Assembly: GCF_043195105.1 (NCBI RefSeq)
Contig: NZ_JBAFWO010000005.1
DNA: 64,000 nt
Direction: 5' to 3' (one strand)
Source: NCEH01 sp002257205
Lineage (GTDB): Bacteria; Pseudomonadota; Alphaproteobacteria; Rhizobiales; Xanthobacteraceae
Shown here: positions 1-8,184 of the stretch, one piece after another
Layout: each line of letters opens with the position of its first letter
Numbering within the stretch: the stretch's first letter is position 1
Notes under the pieces: generated by a model
Database searches by the model: none
The model's input: the letters and a program-made list of their open reading frames with translations, nothing else
What the model was told of the DNA's origin: nothing
Translations under genes and position numbers: made by a program

Positions 1-231
1 TTTGGCGTCGGCGCGGAAATCGGCGACGCTGGACTTGATCTCCACGATGCTCACCTCGCCCTTGAGGTCGAGCGCGGCGATATCCGCCCGCCGGCCCGAG
101 GCGAGGCAGAATTCGGGAATGCCGATCAGCCCCAGCGCCGCGAAATGGCGCAGCACGCCGCGTTGCAGCGCCAGCGCGGTGGGCGACTGGCGCCCGTCCG
201 GCGGGGGAACCGGCGCAACCGGCGCCGTCAC
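1..231 (-). CDS. mmcB: MmcB family DNA repair protein (3' part missing)
   Basis: The frame starts at a GTG whose first bases overlap the TGA stop of the upstream yihY gene (GTGA), so the two are translationally coupled. It runs off the left edge after 77 codons. The visible part holds the family hallmark: GRRADIAALDLKGE followed by VEIKSS and ADFRADAK, a PD-(D/E)XK-like nuclease core with an Asp and an E-x-K. MmcB is a small alphaproteobacterial protein tied to DNA damage repair, described in Caulobacter. The C-terminal half, about as long again in relatives, lies outside the window. The family assignment is firm from the motif; the start choice rests on the overlap. Confidence 0.85.
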   Translation of the reverse strand, partial: MTAPVAPVPPPDGRQSPTALALQRGVLRHFAALGLIGIPEFCLASGRRADIAALDLKGEVSIVEIKSSVADFRADAK

Positions 232-1118
232 AGATCGGGCTCCATGATCAGCTGTTCGCGCGCGGCGGCATCCCGGCGCGCGCGCTGGCGGGCCTCGCGG
301 GCGCGGGCGATGGCGGCGTTGAACTCGCCGCCGAACACGAAGATGGTCGCGGTGAGGTAAAGGAACACGAGCGCGATCATCACCGAGGCGAGGCCGGCGT
401 AAGTGGTGACGTAATTGGCCGGGAATTCGGCGAGATAGATGCCGAACACGGTCGCCGCCACCAGCCAGAGCGTGAGCGTCATGACGATGCCCGGCGTCAC
501 CTCCCGCAGCGAGCGTTGGCCGGCCGGCAGCCACAGATGCGCCACCAGCAGGCCGATGATGAGAATGATGGTGGTCGCGCCGAAGCGCGCGGCGGTGACG
601 ATGCCGCTCAGCGGCTGGAGCGCCGGCACATTGTGGAGCACCGTGCGCCAGATCAGCGGCCCCAGCACCACGAGGAAGGACAGAGCCAGCATGCCGGCCG
701 CGCCGATCACCACGAACACGATGGATTCCAGCCGCAGCCGGTACCAGGAGCGTGCCTCCTTCACCTGATAGGCCCGGTTGAGGCCGATGCGCAGGCTCTC
801 GATGCCGTTGGAGGAGAAATACAGCGCCAGCACCACGCCGAACGTGATGACATCGGTGCGCACATGGCTGACCACGCTGCGGATTTCCTGGGCGATGGGC
901 GCCGCCACCTGCTGCGGCCAGGTGTCGAGGATGAGCTGGATGGTCTCGTTCGCGAGCGGCCGCAGGTCGAGAAATCCGGCCAGCGCCGTGACGAAGATCA
1001 GGAACGGGAACAGGGACATGAGGATCGACAGCGCGATGTGGCTTGCGATGGCCCAGCCGTCGTCGGCGACGAAGGTCCACACCGCATCCATCACGATTCG
1101 GTAGGCGCGCTTCACCAT
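228..1118 (-). CDS. YihY/virulence factor BrkB family membrane protein
   Basis: This 296-residue inner-membrane protein has about six hydrophobic segments. It opens with the family pattern around residues 18-35 (DGWAIASHIALSILMSLFPF) and ends with a helix GLASVMIALVFLYL, then a basic, Ala/Arg-rich tail. The frame is open further upstream, but the ATG at 1118 gives MVKRAYRI and has AAGGAG twelve bases in front, whereas the upstream part is low-complexity Arg-rich sequence. The family was once called ribonuclease BN in error; no enzymatic role is established and transport is only suspected. It is followed by mmcB with a 4-base overlap. Confidence 0.88.
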   Translation of the reverse strand: MVKRAYRIVMDAVWTFVADDGWAIASHIALSILMSLFPFLIFVTALAGFLDLRPLANETIQLILDTWPQQVAAPIAQEIRSVVSHVRTDVITFGVVLALYFSSNGIESLRIGLNRAYQVKEARSWYRLRLESIVFVVIGAAGMLALSFLVVLGPLIWRTVLHNVPALQPLSGIVTAARFGATTIILIIGLLVAHLWLPAGQRSLREVTPGIVMTLTLWLVAATVFGIYLAEFPANYVTTYAGLASVMIALVFLYLTATIFVFGGEFNAAIARAREARQRARRDAAAREQLIMEPDL

Positions 1119-1245
1119 CCCCGGGCTCGTCTCCTTCTGGCCGCGTGCCGCGCGACGGGCTGCCGGCGCGCGGCGCATTCCTCTACGGCGCGCACATGAT
1201 AAGGAGAAGCCTGTCGCGGGGCCATCTGTCCAGAGGTAACTCCCT

Positions 1246-2304
1246 TTGCCACGTATCGATCCGGCCCATCTTCGCCTCGCCGTCCGCGCCACCGTGGCGG
1301 CGGCGATCGCCTTTCTGCTGGCGTGGCTGCTCGACCTGCCGAAGGGCTATTGGGCGGTGCTGACCGCCATATTGGTGGTGCAATCCTCCATCGGCGCGAG
1401 CCTCGCGGTGGCGGTGGACCGCTGCCTCGGCACGCTGGCGGGCGGCGGCATCGGCGTGGGGCTGGCGATGATCGCCGGTCCGTCCTGGAGCCTCTCCTTC
1501 GCGCTGCTGCTGCTCGGCACCTTCGTGTCCGCCTTTATCGCGGCCCGCAATCCCAGCTTCAAGCTCGCCCCGGTGACGGTGGTGATCGTGATGCTGGCGG
1601 ACCCGACCCATGCCGAACCCTGGATTTCCGGCCTGGAGCGCGTGTCCGAAATCGCGCTTGGCGGCGCGGTGGGCCTGGCCTGCGCGTTGCTGGTGCTGCC
1701 CGACAAGGCGCTCGGCTATCTGTTTCCCCATGTGGCCGATGCGCTGGAGGCGAGCGCGGACCTGCTGGAGGCCGGCGTCGCCGCGCTGCTCGACGGCGGG
1801 CTCGATCCGGCGCGCATGGATGTGCTGAACCAGAAGGTGCGCGTCACCTTGCGGGCGGCGGACGTGCGGGCCGGGGAGGCACGGCGCGAGCGGGTGGGCC
1901 CGTTCAACGCCGCGCCCGATCCCGGCCCCATCGTGCGCGGCGGGCGGCGGCTGTGGCATTCGGTGATCATCCTGCTGCGCGGGGCCGACCGGCCCCTGCC
2001 GCCGGCGGTGGCGGACCAGGTGCGGCCCGCGCTCTCGGCGGCATCGCAGGCGCTGGCCCAGGGCGTGCGCGGCATCGCTTCCGCCTTGCGCGGCGGGGGG
2101 CCGCCGCCGGACCTTGCCGCCACCGACGCCGCCGTGGCCGCGCTTCAGGCGGAGCTGGAACGCCTCGGCAGTTCCGGCGCGCTCGCCGGCGAGGGGCCGA
2201 GCCTGATGCCGCTTTATGCGGCGGCCGCCGGCTGCGCCTATATCCACGACAATCTGATCGAGCTTGCCGCCCGCCTCGCCGAGGCGCGCAAGGACGCGGC
2301 CTGA
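1246..2304 (+). CDS. FUSC family (fusaric acid resistance-like) membrane protein
   Basis: The 352-residue product begins with a block of about six transmembrane helices (residues 8-160) containing PKGYWAVLTAILVVQ, the typical FUSC/aromatic-acid exporter signature, followed by a soluble helical domain that reads through to LIELAARLAEARKDAA. The start is a TTG preceded by AGAGG; no ATG or GTG fits before the first helix. FUSC proteins are inner-membrane parts of efflux systems for aromatic acids, but no partner membrane-fusion protein lies next to this one, so the substrate is unknown. It is divergent from yihY with a 127-bp gap. Confidence 0.85.
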   Translation: MPRIDPAHLRLAVRATVAAAIAFLLAWLLDLPKGYWAVLTAILVVQSSIGASLAVAVDRCLGTLAGGGIGVGLAMIAGPSWSLSFALLLLGTFVSAFIAARNPSFKLAPVTVVIVMLADPTHAEPWISGLERVSEIALGGAVGLACALLVLPDKALGYLFPHVADALEASADLLEAGVAALLDGGLDPARMDVLNQKVRVTLRAADVRAGEARRERVGPFNAAPDPGPIVRGGRRLWHSVIILLRGADRPLPPAVADQVRPALSAASQALAQGVRGIASALRGGGPPPDLAATDAAVAALQAELERLGSSGALAGEGPSLMPLYAAAAGCAYIHDNLIELAARLAEARKDAA

Positions 2305-2490
2305 GCCGACCGGCTTCTCGCGCCTTCCCACGGGCCTCTTGCCCGCACGCCTCTTGCGCGCACGCCTTCCGTGCCGGGGACAGCGCGCTCGGAACTGCGC
2401 CGTCTTAGCCAAATCTCCCGTTGCGTCGCGGCGGACGCGGGATAATCTGGCAAGAAAATTCCGCATCGCACAACCAGAGGAAATTCCGCC

Positions 2491-4191
2491 ATGTCCAGCA
2501 GTGCCGCGCTTCAAGCGCTCGATGCCGCCCCCATCGACGCCGTGGCCCTCGGCCGGACGGCGACCAATGTCCTGCAAAGCGTGCTCGCGGAAGCCACCTC
2601 CCAGGTGCGCGCGCGCGTCAGCGAGGGCGGCAAGCTGTCCTCAAAGCTGCTGGATGCCGAGCAGCGCGCCTCCCACGGCCTCGCCTGGCTCGCCACTTAC
2701 GTCTTCGGCGTGCGCGAGCTGGTGCATTACGCCGACAGCCTGACCGAGACCGGCCAGTTCGGCGCGACCGAGCGGCTGCTGGTGCAGATCGGCCTCGGCG
2801 AATATGTGGCGCAGATCCTCGGCGGCATTCCCATGAGCCAGGGCGAGATCGTGCGGCTGGAGGATCTGTTCCTCGGCGCGGAGACCATCGCCGCCCTGCG
2901 CGCCGAACCGGCGATTGCCGAGCTGGCGCGCTCCGGCAATACCACCGAGAGCCGCGCCGCGCTCGCAGCCCTCATCCGCGAGAGCCATGGCGGCACCGTG
3001 GGCGAATCCGGTCTCGACGAGACCATGGCGGCCATGCGCACGGAAATCCGCCGCTTCGTCGAGGCGGAGGTCGCCCCCCATGCCCACGAATGGCATCTGA
3101 AGAACGCCTATATCCCCATGGAGATCATCCAGGGGCTGGCTGATCTCGGCGTGTTCGGCCTCACCATTCCGGAGGAATACGGCGGCCTCGGCCTCTCCAA
3201 GGAAGCCATGTGCGTGGTCACCGAGGAACTCTCGCGCGGCTATATTGGCGTCGGTTCGCTCGGCACCCGCTCGGAGATCGCGGCCGAGCTCATCCTCGGC
3301 GGCGGGACGCAGGCGCAGAAGGACTATTACCTGCCCAAGCTCGCCTCGGGCGAGATCCTGCCGACGGCGGTGTTCACCGAGCCCAACACCGGTTCCGACC
3401 TCGCCTCGCTCCGCACCCGCGCGGTGAAGGAAGGCGAGGGGGAGGATGCGGTCTATAAGGTCAATGGCAACAAGACCTGGATCACCCATCCCGTCCGCGC
3501 CGATCTGATGACGCTGCTGGTGCGCACCAATCCGGCCGAGCCGGGCTATCGCGGCCTCTCCATGCTGCTGGCGGAAAAGCCGCGCGGCACGGACCAAGAG
3601 CCGTTCCCCGCCAAGGGCATGACCGGCGGCGAAATCGAGGTGCTCGGCTATCGCGGCATGAAGGAATATGAAATCGGCTTCGACGGCTTCGAGGTGCCGG
3701 CGGGCCAATTGCTCGGCGGCGAGGAAGGGCAGGGCTTCAAGCAGCTCATGAACACGTTCGAGGCCGCGCGCATCCAGACCGCCGCGCGTGCCGTGGGCGT
3801 CGCCCAGGCCGCCATGGAAACCGCGCTGCGCTATGCCGAGGAGCGCATCCAGTTCGGCAAGCCGCTGATCGCCTTCCCGCGCGTCGCCGACAAGATCGTG
3901 ATGATGGCGGTGGAAACCATGATCGCCCGCCAGATCACCTATTTCGCCGCGCGCGCCAAGGACGAGGGCCGCCGCACGGATCTTGAGGCCGGCATGTCCA
4001 AGCTGCTCGGCGCCCGCGTCGCCTGGGCGGCGGCGGACAATGCCTTGCAGATCCACGGCGGCAACGGCTTTGCGCTGGAATATCCGGTCTCGCGCCTGCT
4101 GTGCGACGCGCGCATCCTCAACATCTTCGAGGGCGCGGCGGAGATCCAGGCCCAGGTCATCGCCCGCCGCCTGCTGGAAGGCGGGAACTGA
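2491..4191 (+). CDS. mcd: (2S)-methylsuccinyl-CoA dehydrogenase (acyl-CoA dehydrogenase family)
   Basis: This FAD enzyme of 566 residues has a canonical acyl-CoA dehydrogenase body from about residue 175: FTEPNTGSD at 295-303 and, near the C-terminus, QIHGGNGFALEYPVSRLLCDARI and IFEGAAEIQ. It carries an extra N-terminal domain of about 170 residues that ordinary family members (about 380-400 aa) lack. That long extension is characteristic of methylsuccinyl-CoA dehydrogenase, which oxidises methylsuccinyl-CoA to mesaconyl-CoA in the ethylmalonyl-CoA pathway of acetyl-CoA assimilation. The start ATG follows AGAGGAAATTCCGCC. The B12 adenosyltransferase at 6654 fits, because that pathway needs two adenosylcobalamin mutases. 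Another long acyl-CoA dehydrogenase remains possible. Confidence 0.85.
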   Translation: MSSSAALQALDAAPIDAVALGRTATNVLQSVLAEATSQVRARVSEGGKLSSKLLDAEQRASHGLAWLATYVFGVRELVHYADSLTETGQFGATERLLVQIGLGEYVAQILGGIPMSQGEIVRLEDLFLGAETIAALRAEPAIAELARSGNTTESRAALAALIRESHGGTVGESGLDETMAAMRTEIRRFVEAEVAPHAHEWHLKNAYIPMEIIQGLADLGVFGLTIPEEYGGLGLSKEAMCVVTEELSRGYIGVGSLGTRSEIAAELILGGGTQAQKDYYLPKLASGEILPTAVFTEPNTGSDLASLRTRAVKEGEGEDAVYKVNGNKTWITHPVRADLMTLLVRTNPAEPGYRGLSMLLAEKPRGTDQEPFPAKGMTGGEIEVLGYRGMKEYEIGFDGFEVPAGQLLGGEEGQGFKQLMNTFEAARIQTAARAVGVAQAAMETALRYAEERIQFGKPLIAFPRVADKIVMMAVETMIARQITYFAARAKDEGRRTDLEAGMSKLLGARVAWAAADNALQIHGGNGFALEYPVSRLLCDARILNIFEGAAEIQAQVIARRLLEGGN

Positions 4192-4202
4192 GGTTTCCTC
4201 AT

Positions 4203-4246
4203 AAAAAAGGCGGTCCCGGCTTCGGCCCGGACCGCTTTTTTCGTTT
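4203..4246. terminator. Bidirectional Rho-independent terminator
   Basis: An 11-bp GC-rich stem with one mismatch closes on a TTCG tetraloop, flanked by six A on the left and six T on the right. It therefore ends in a U-run on either strand. It lies between the convergent mcd and MFS genes and serves both. Confidence 0.95.
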
Positions 4247-4265
4247 CAGATGACCCGTTGCGGCC

Positions 4266-5585
4266 TCACGCGCGCGTCAGCGGCGCGCTCACCTTGGTGC
4301 CGGCTGTTTCGCGCGCCCACAGATTGATGCCGATGAGGCCGCCCATCACGCACACGGCCACCAGATAATGGGCGTGCGCCATGGGGTCGATCTGGAGCGC
4401 CAGCGTCACCAGCAGCGGGGTCAGGCCGCCGAACACGGCATAAGCCACATTGTAGGAGAAGGACACGCCGGAGAACGCCACGGCCGGCGGGAAGATGCGC
4501 ACCATCACGAACGGCGTCGCCGAGATGATGCCGACGAAGAAACCGGCCAGCCCATAGAGTGGCAGCAGCAGCCCCGGTTGCGCGCCCACCAGGGCATAAA
4601 GCCCATAGGTCGAGGCGCCGAGGCAGAAGCTGCCGAGCGCCAGCACCCGGCCTGCGCCGAACCGGTCGCACATCAGGCCGGTGAGCACGCAGCCGACGGA
4701 GAGCGTCAGCGTGGCCAAGCTGTTGGCGGTAAGCGCGTCGGCGGCGCTGATGCCATAGCGGGTCTGGAGCAGGGTCGGCGTCATCAGGATCACCACCACG
4801 ATGGCGGCGGAGAGCATCCAGGTGAGCGCCATGGACAACAGAACCTGCGGCGCGTAGCGGCGCATCACCAGCTTCACCGGCAGCTCGGCGGCGAGCGCCT
4901 TGCGCACCTTCATCTCCTTGAAGATGGGCGTCTCTTCCAGCCAGGAGCGCAGATAGACCGCACAGAAGCCGAATACGCCGCCCAGCAGGAACGGGATGCG
5001 CCAGGCCCAGTCGTGGATATCCGCCGGGCTGAAGCCGCGATTGATGGCGGTGGCCACCAGCGAGCCCAAGAGGATGCCCGAGGTCAGCCCGCAGGTGAGG
5101 ATGCCGCAGGCAAGGCCCACCCGGCCGGCGGGCACATGCTCGGACACGAACACCCAGGCGCCGGGCACTTCCCCGCCGATGGCGGCGCCCTGCAGCACCC
5201 GCATGGCGAGCAGCAGCACCGGGGCGGCGATCCCGATGCTCTGGTAGCTCGGCAAGAAGGCGATGCCCAGGGTGGAGAGCGCCATCAGGAAGATGGAGAG
5301 GGTGAACATGCGCTTGCGGCCGAGCGTATCGCCGAAATGGGCGAGCACGATGCCGCCCAGCGGGCGCGCCAGATAGCCGGCGGCGAAGATGCCGAACGCC
5401 TGAAGCTGCACCAGCCAGTCGGGAATGCCGGGCGGAAAGAACAAATGCCCCAGCACCGTGACGAAAAACACGAAGATGATGAAATCGTAGAATTCCAGCG
5501 CGCCGCCCAGCGCCGACAGCACCAGGGTGCGATAATCGGCGGCATTCAGGCGGCGGTGCGATGGCGCGGTCGAAGGAGGGGACAT
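4266..5585 (-). CDS. MFS transporter, metabolite:H+ symporter (MHS) type
   Basis: A 439-residue, 12-helix permease. The first half contains GGALEFYDFIIFVFF and the loop motif GDTLGRKRMFTLS; residues 130-155 hold RVLQGAAIGGEVPGAWVFVSEH, the pattern of the ProP/ShiA/KgtP (MHS) group, which imports organic acids or osmolytes with protons. The substrate cannot be read from sequence. The frame is open for 48 more codons upstream, but MSPPSTAPSHRRLNAADYRT is the normal short cytoplasmic start. A perfect GCTGCA-G-TGCAGC palindrome at 5642-5654, 57 bp upstream, could be its operator. Confidence 0.88.
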   Translation of the reverse strand: MSPPSTAPSHRRLNAADYRTLVLSALGGALEFYDFIIFVFFVTVLGHLFFPPGIPDWLVQLQAFGIFAAGYLARPLGGIVLAHFGDTLGRKRMFTLSIFLMALSTLGIAFLPSYQSIGIAAPVLLLAMRVLQGAAIGGEVPGAWVFVSEHVPAGRVGLACGILTCGLTSGILLGSLVATAINRGFSPADIHDWAWRIPFLLGGVFGFCAVYLRSWLEETPIFKEMKVRKALAAELPVKLVMRRYAPQVLLSMALTWMLSAAIVVVILMTPTLLQTRYGISAADALTANSLATLTLSVGCVLTGLMCDRFGAGRVLALGSFCLGASTYGLYALVGAQPGLLLPLYGLAGFFVGIISATPFVMVRIFPPAVAFSGVSFSYNVAYAVFGGLTPLLVTLALQIDPMAHAHYLVAVCVMGGLIGINLWARETAGTKVSAPLTRA

Positions 5586-5867
5586 GGCGAACTCGTTTGC
5601 GGCGCGGGGCCGAAGATGACGGTGCTTTGACAGCCCTTTGCGCTGCAGTGCAGCAATATTCAAGCAGGAAAGCGCCCGCTCCGGGTTCTTTGATGCATGG
5701 CGGACCCGCGTTTTCGGCAATGATCGCAAAGCTTGGCCGTTTCCGCAGACCTCCCCTTACTCGTTTCCCCGCGTTTCCCCGCGTCATGTGCGCCCTTGAC
5801 GGATGGCGTTCCGGCCGCGAGTTTCTTCGCCTTTCCGGCCGCGCTCGGCCGTGCCAATGGAGTGCCC

Positions 5868-6371
5868 ATGCTCGCCGCTCCGGCCGGAACTTCCCCGCTC
5901 TTGCGCTCGCTCCTGCGATTTTTCGCCTGCCTCGCGCTGGTGGCGCTGGTGAGCTTCGTCGGCGGAGTCACCACCTATCCGCAGATCCCCACCTGGTACG
6001 CGACGCTGGTCAAGCCCGCCTGGACCCCGCCCAACGCGACCTTCCCCATCGCCTGGACCTTGCTCTACGCGATGATGGCGGTCTGCCTGTGGCGGCTGTG
6101 GGACAAGGTGCCCGCTTCGCCCGCGCGCCACCGGGCGATCGTGCTGTTCCTGGTGCAGCTGGCGCTGAACGCGATCTGGTCGCCGGTGTTCTTCGGCCTT
6201 CATGCGATCTGGCCGGGCCTGCTGATCCTGCTGGCGCTGCTTCTCGCGCTCGCGGCGACGCTGCGCGCCTGTCTGCGGGTGGACGCGCTGGCGGGCTGGC
6301 TGCTGGTGCCCTATCTGATATGGGGCTGTTATGCCGCGAGCCTCAACGGCGCGATCGCCGTGCTGAACTAG
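5868..6371 (+). CDS. tspO: TspO/MBR family tryptophan-rich sensory protein
   Basis: The 167-residue product has five transmembrane helices and the TspO signatures WYATLVKPAWTPPNATFPIAWTLLY (about residues 44-68) and LALNAIWSPVFF. TspO proteins bind tetrapyrroles in the membrane and in alphaproteobacteria modulate tetrapyrrole and respiratory or photosynthetic gene responses to oxygen. The ATG at 5868 has GGAG seven bases upstream; the open frame reaches further back but without membrane or family sequence. The gene is divergent from the MFS gene across 282 bp that hold one palindrome (5642-5654) and nothing else I recognise. Confidence 0.9.
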   Translation: MLAAPAGTSPLLRSLLRFFACLALVALVSFVGGVTTYPQIPTWYATLVKPAWTPPNATFPIAWTLLYAMMAVCLWRLWDKVPASPARHRAIVLFLVQLALNAIWSPVFFGLHAIWPGLLILLALLLALAATLRACLRVDALAGWLLVPYLIWGCYAASLNGAIAVLN

Positions 6372-6446
6372 CCGGCCGCCGTCCCCGCCGCCGCCGGGCG
6401 CAACAAGCGGTTTCCAACCCGCGCGAACATGCCATAGAGTACTGAC

Positions 6447-6641
6447 ATGCTGCATTGGACCATCTATCTGCTCATTCCGCTGGCGCTGGCCAGCGTCGCC
6501 GGGGTGCTCGTGCTCGGGCTGGTCAATCTGGCGGCCGGCGGGTCGCCGCAGCGCTCGCAGAAGCTGATGCAATTGCGCGTGCTGTTCCAGTTCCTGGCGA
6601 TCGTGCTCATCATGATCACCATCTTCGCCATGGGCCGGTGA
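6447..6641 (+). CDS. HIG1 domain-containing twin transmembrane protein
   Basis: A 64-residue membrane protein with two helices (about residues 4-29 and 43-61) joined by a short basic loop, SPQRSQKLMQLRVLFQ. The loop matches the QRRQ-type HIG1 signature Q-x3-(R/H)-x-R-x3-Q except that Gln replaces the first basic residue. In mitochondria HIG1 proteins (Rcf1) associate with cytochrome c oxidase; the bacterial role is unknown. It sits 12 bp upstream of the cobalamin adenosyltransferase gene, an arrangement I recall as common in alphaproteobacteria. Confidence 0.82.
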   Translation: MLHWTIYLLIPLALASVAGVLVLGLVNLAAGGSPQRSQKLMQLRVLFQFLAIVLIMITIFAMGR

Positions 6642-6653
6642 CGGGAGCGCGGC

Positions 6654-7238
6654 GTGGTCAAGCTGAACAAGATCTATACCCGCACCGGCGATGACGGCAC
6701 CACCGGCCTCGGCACCGGCGAGCGCGTTTCGAAATATGACGCCCGGGTGGAAGCCTATGGCACCGTGGACGAAACCAATGCCGCCATCGGCTTGGTGCGC
6801 CTGCATCTGGCGGATACGCCCGATCTCGACGCCATGTTCGCGCGGATCCAGAACGATTTGTTCGACCTCGGCGCCGATCTGTGCACGCCCGAGCGGCCCG
6901 GCGCGCCGCCGCCGGCCTATGAGGCGCTGCGCATCGTGCCGGCCCAGGTGGACAAGCTGGAAGTCGATATCGACCGGCTGAACGCGGACCTCTCGCCGCT
7001 GCGCTCGTTCGTTCTGCCCGGCGGCACCCCGGCCGCCGCCTATCTGCACCTGGCCCGCACCATCGCGCGGCGCGGCGAGCGGCAGATGGTGGCGCTCGCC
7101 CAGACGCCGGGGGAGAAGGTGGGCCCGGCGGCGATCCAATATATGAACCGCCTGTCCGACCTGCTGTTCGTGGCGAGTCGCTATGTGAACGGGCGCGGCG
7201 CGGGCGACGTGCTCTGGGTGCCGGGCGCCAGCCGCTAG
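6654..7238 (+). CDS. pduO: Cob(I)yrinic acid a,c-diamide adenosyltransferase, PduO type
   Basis: The 194-residue protein starts at a GTG with GGGAG upstream and opens with KIYTRTGDDGTTGLGTGERVSK, the ATP-binding loop of the PduO/MMAB class. It ends with RLSDLLFVASRYVNGRGAGD, the second conserved block. It transfers the adenosyl group of ATP to cob(I)alamin, giving the coenzyme used by methylmalonyl-CoA and ethylmalonyl-CoA mutases. That matches the mcd gene 2.5 kb away. It is probably co-transcribed with the HIG1 gene. No cobalamin riboswitch is visible in front of the pair. Confidence 0.92.
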   Translation: MVKLNKIYTRTGDDGTTGLGTGERVSKYDARVEAYGTVDETNAAIGLVRLHLADTPDLDAMFARIQNDLFDLGADLCTPERPGAPPPAYEALRIVPAQVDKLEVDIDRLNADLSPLRSFVLPGGTPAAAYLHLARTIARRGERQMVALAQTPGEKVGPAAIQYMNRLSDLLFVASRYVNGRGAGDVLWVPGASR

Positions 7239-7282
7239 GACCGATCGCCATTCATGGCTTGATGCCGTTGCAGCAGTCAATC

Positions 7283-7390
7283 GTCATGCACGGGCTTGGC
7301 CCGTGCATCCACGCGGCGCCGCGGGCACCGGCTTTTCAAGGTTCGCGCGGTCGGCCCGGCGTGGGTGGCCGGGACGAGCCCGGCCATGAC
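7283..7390. repeat. 108-bp dispersed palindromic repeat, copy 1
   Basis: The unit begins GTCATGCACGGGCTTG and ends GAGCCCGGCCATGAC. Each end is itself a short hairpin (ATGCACGGGC with its complement; ATGGCCGGG with its complement), and the middle carries CGGCTTTTCAAGG. A second copy at 39402-39509, in opposite orientation, is also exactly 108 bp and by my hand alignment matches at 92 of 108 positions. Such elements are widespread in Hyphomicrobiales genomes between genes. This copy lies between a plus-strand and a minus-strand gene end. The rest of the 263-bp gap (7239-7282, 7391-7501) shows nothing I recognise. Confidence 0.9.
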
Positions 7391-7501
7391 GCGCAAAAGA
7401 CAACGGCTGGCGAAAGAAAGACAATCGCGCGCACTGCCGTCAGGCGCCTCGATGATGCACCCGCCGCTGATGTGCGGCGTTGACGCCCGGTGCGCGGGCG
7501 A

Positions 7502-7969
7502 TCAGCCGGCGGCGGGGCGCAGCGGGCTCGGCGCGCCTTCCGCCTTGGCGGGGACCTTCACCCAAGCTTCGCCATCCAGCACCAATTCGTCGCCCACCTT
7601 GCAGGTGCAGGCGAGGCGCGCGCGGCGTCGCTCGGGGATCAGCTCGGCCACTTCCACCCGCACCACCACCACGTCGCCGATCTTCACCGGGGCGCGGAAG
7701 TTCAGCGTCTGGGAAATATAGACCGCGCCCGGCCCCGGCAGGCGGGTGCCCAGCACCGCCGAGATCAGGCTCGCGGTATAAAGGCCGTGGGCGATGCGGG
7801 TGCCGAACGGCGTCTTGGCGGCGAAATGCTCGGAGAGATGGATCGGATTGCGGTCGCCGGTCACTTCGGCGAACCCCACCACGTCCGTGGAGACGATGGT
7901 CTTTCGCAGCTCCTCCGACAGGCCGACGGTGAGATCCTCGAAATACAGAACGCGCAATTCGGGCAGCAT
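7502..7969 (-). CDS. MaoC-like (R)-specific enoyl-CoA hydratase
   Basis: The 155-residue hot-dog fold protein contains GDRNPIH (catalytic Asp and His of the MaoC D-x4-H motif), followed by FGTRIAHGLYTASLISAVLGTRLPGPG, and the strand YISQTLNFRAPVKIGD. It hydrates trans-2-enoyl-CoA to (R)-3-hydroxyacyl-CoA, feeding polyhydroxyalkanoate or linking to fatty acid oxidation, as in PhaJ. It is too short to be mesaconyl-CoA hydratase of the ethylmalonyl-CoA pathway. The start MLPELRVLYFEDL has AAGGAG seven bases before the ATG; the upstream open frame is not family-like. It stands alone. Confidence 0.88.
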   Translation of the reverse strand: MLPELRVLYFEDLTVGLSEELRKTIVSTDVVGFAEVTGDRNPIHLSEHFAAKTPFGTRIAHGLYTASLISAVLGTRLPGPGAVYISQTLNFRAPVKIGDVVVVRVEVAELIPERRRARLACTCKVGDELVLDGEAWVKVPAKAEGAPSPLRPAAG

Positions 7970-8143
7970 GAACGACTCCTTAGGTGCCTGGTGATGATGC
8001 CTGCGGGCGAGGTTACCCTCGTGAGGTTGCCTCGTGAGGCTTGCCCTTCTTTCGGGGCGGGGCAGGCATAAGGGTCGCAAAGCGCGCGCGTTTCAAGCGC
8101 GACCATCGGGGGAGATGGGCGGACCGCCGGGAGAGGCGAAGCC

Positions 8144-8172
8144 GGCGCGGGACGCCTTGCGGGTCCCGCGCC
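8144..8172 (-). terminator. Hairpin after the OmpA gene
   Basis: A perfect 9-bp inverted repeat (GGCGCGGGA with TCCCGCGCC, 11-base loop) begins 12 bp beyond the OmpA-family stop codon. There is no U-run, so it is either a weak terminator or a 3' stabiliser of the message. The remainder of 7970-8184 only shows CTCGTGAGG written twice near 8019-8038. Confidence 0.55.
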
Positions 8173-8184
8173 GAAACATTTGGC

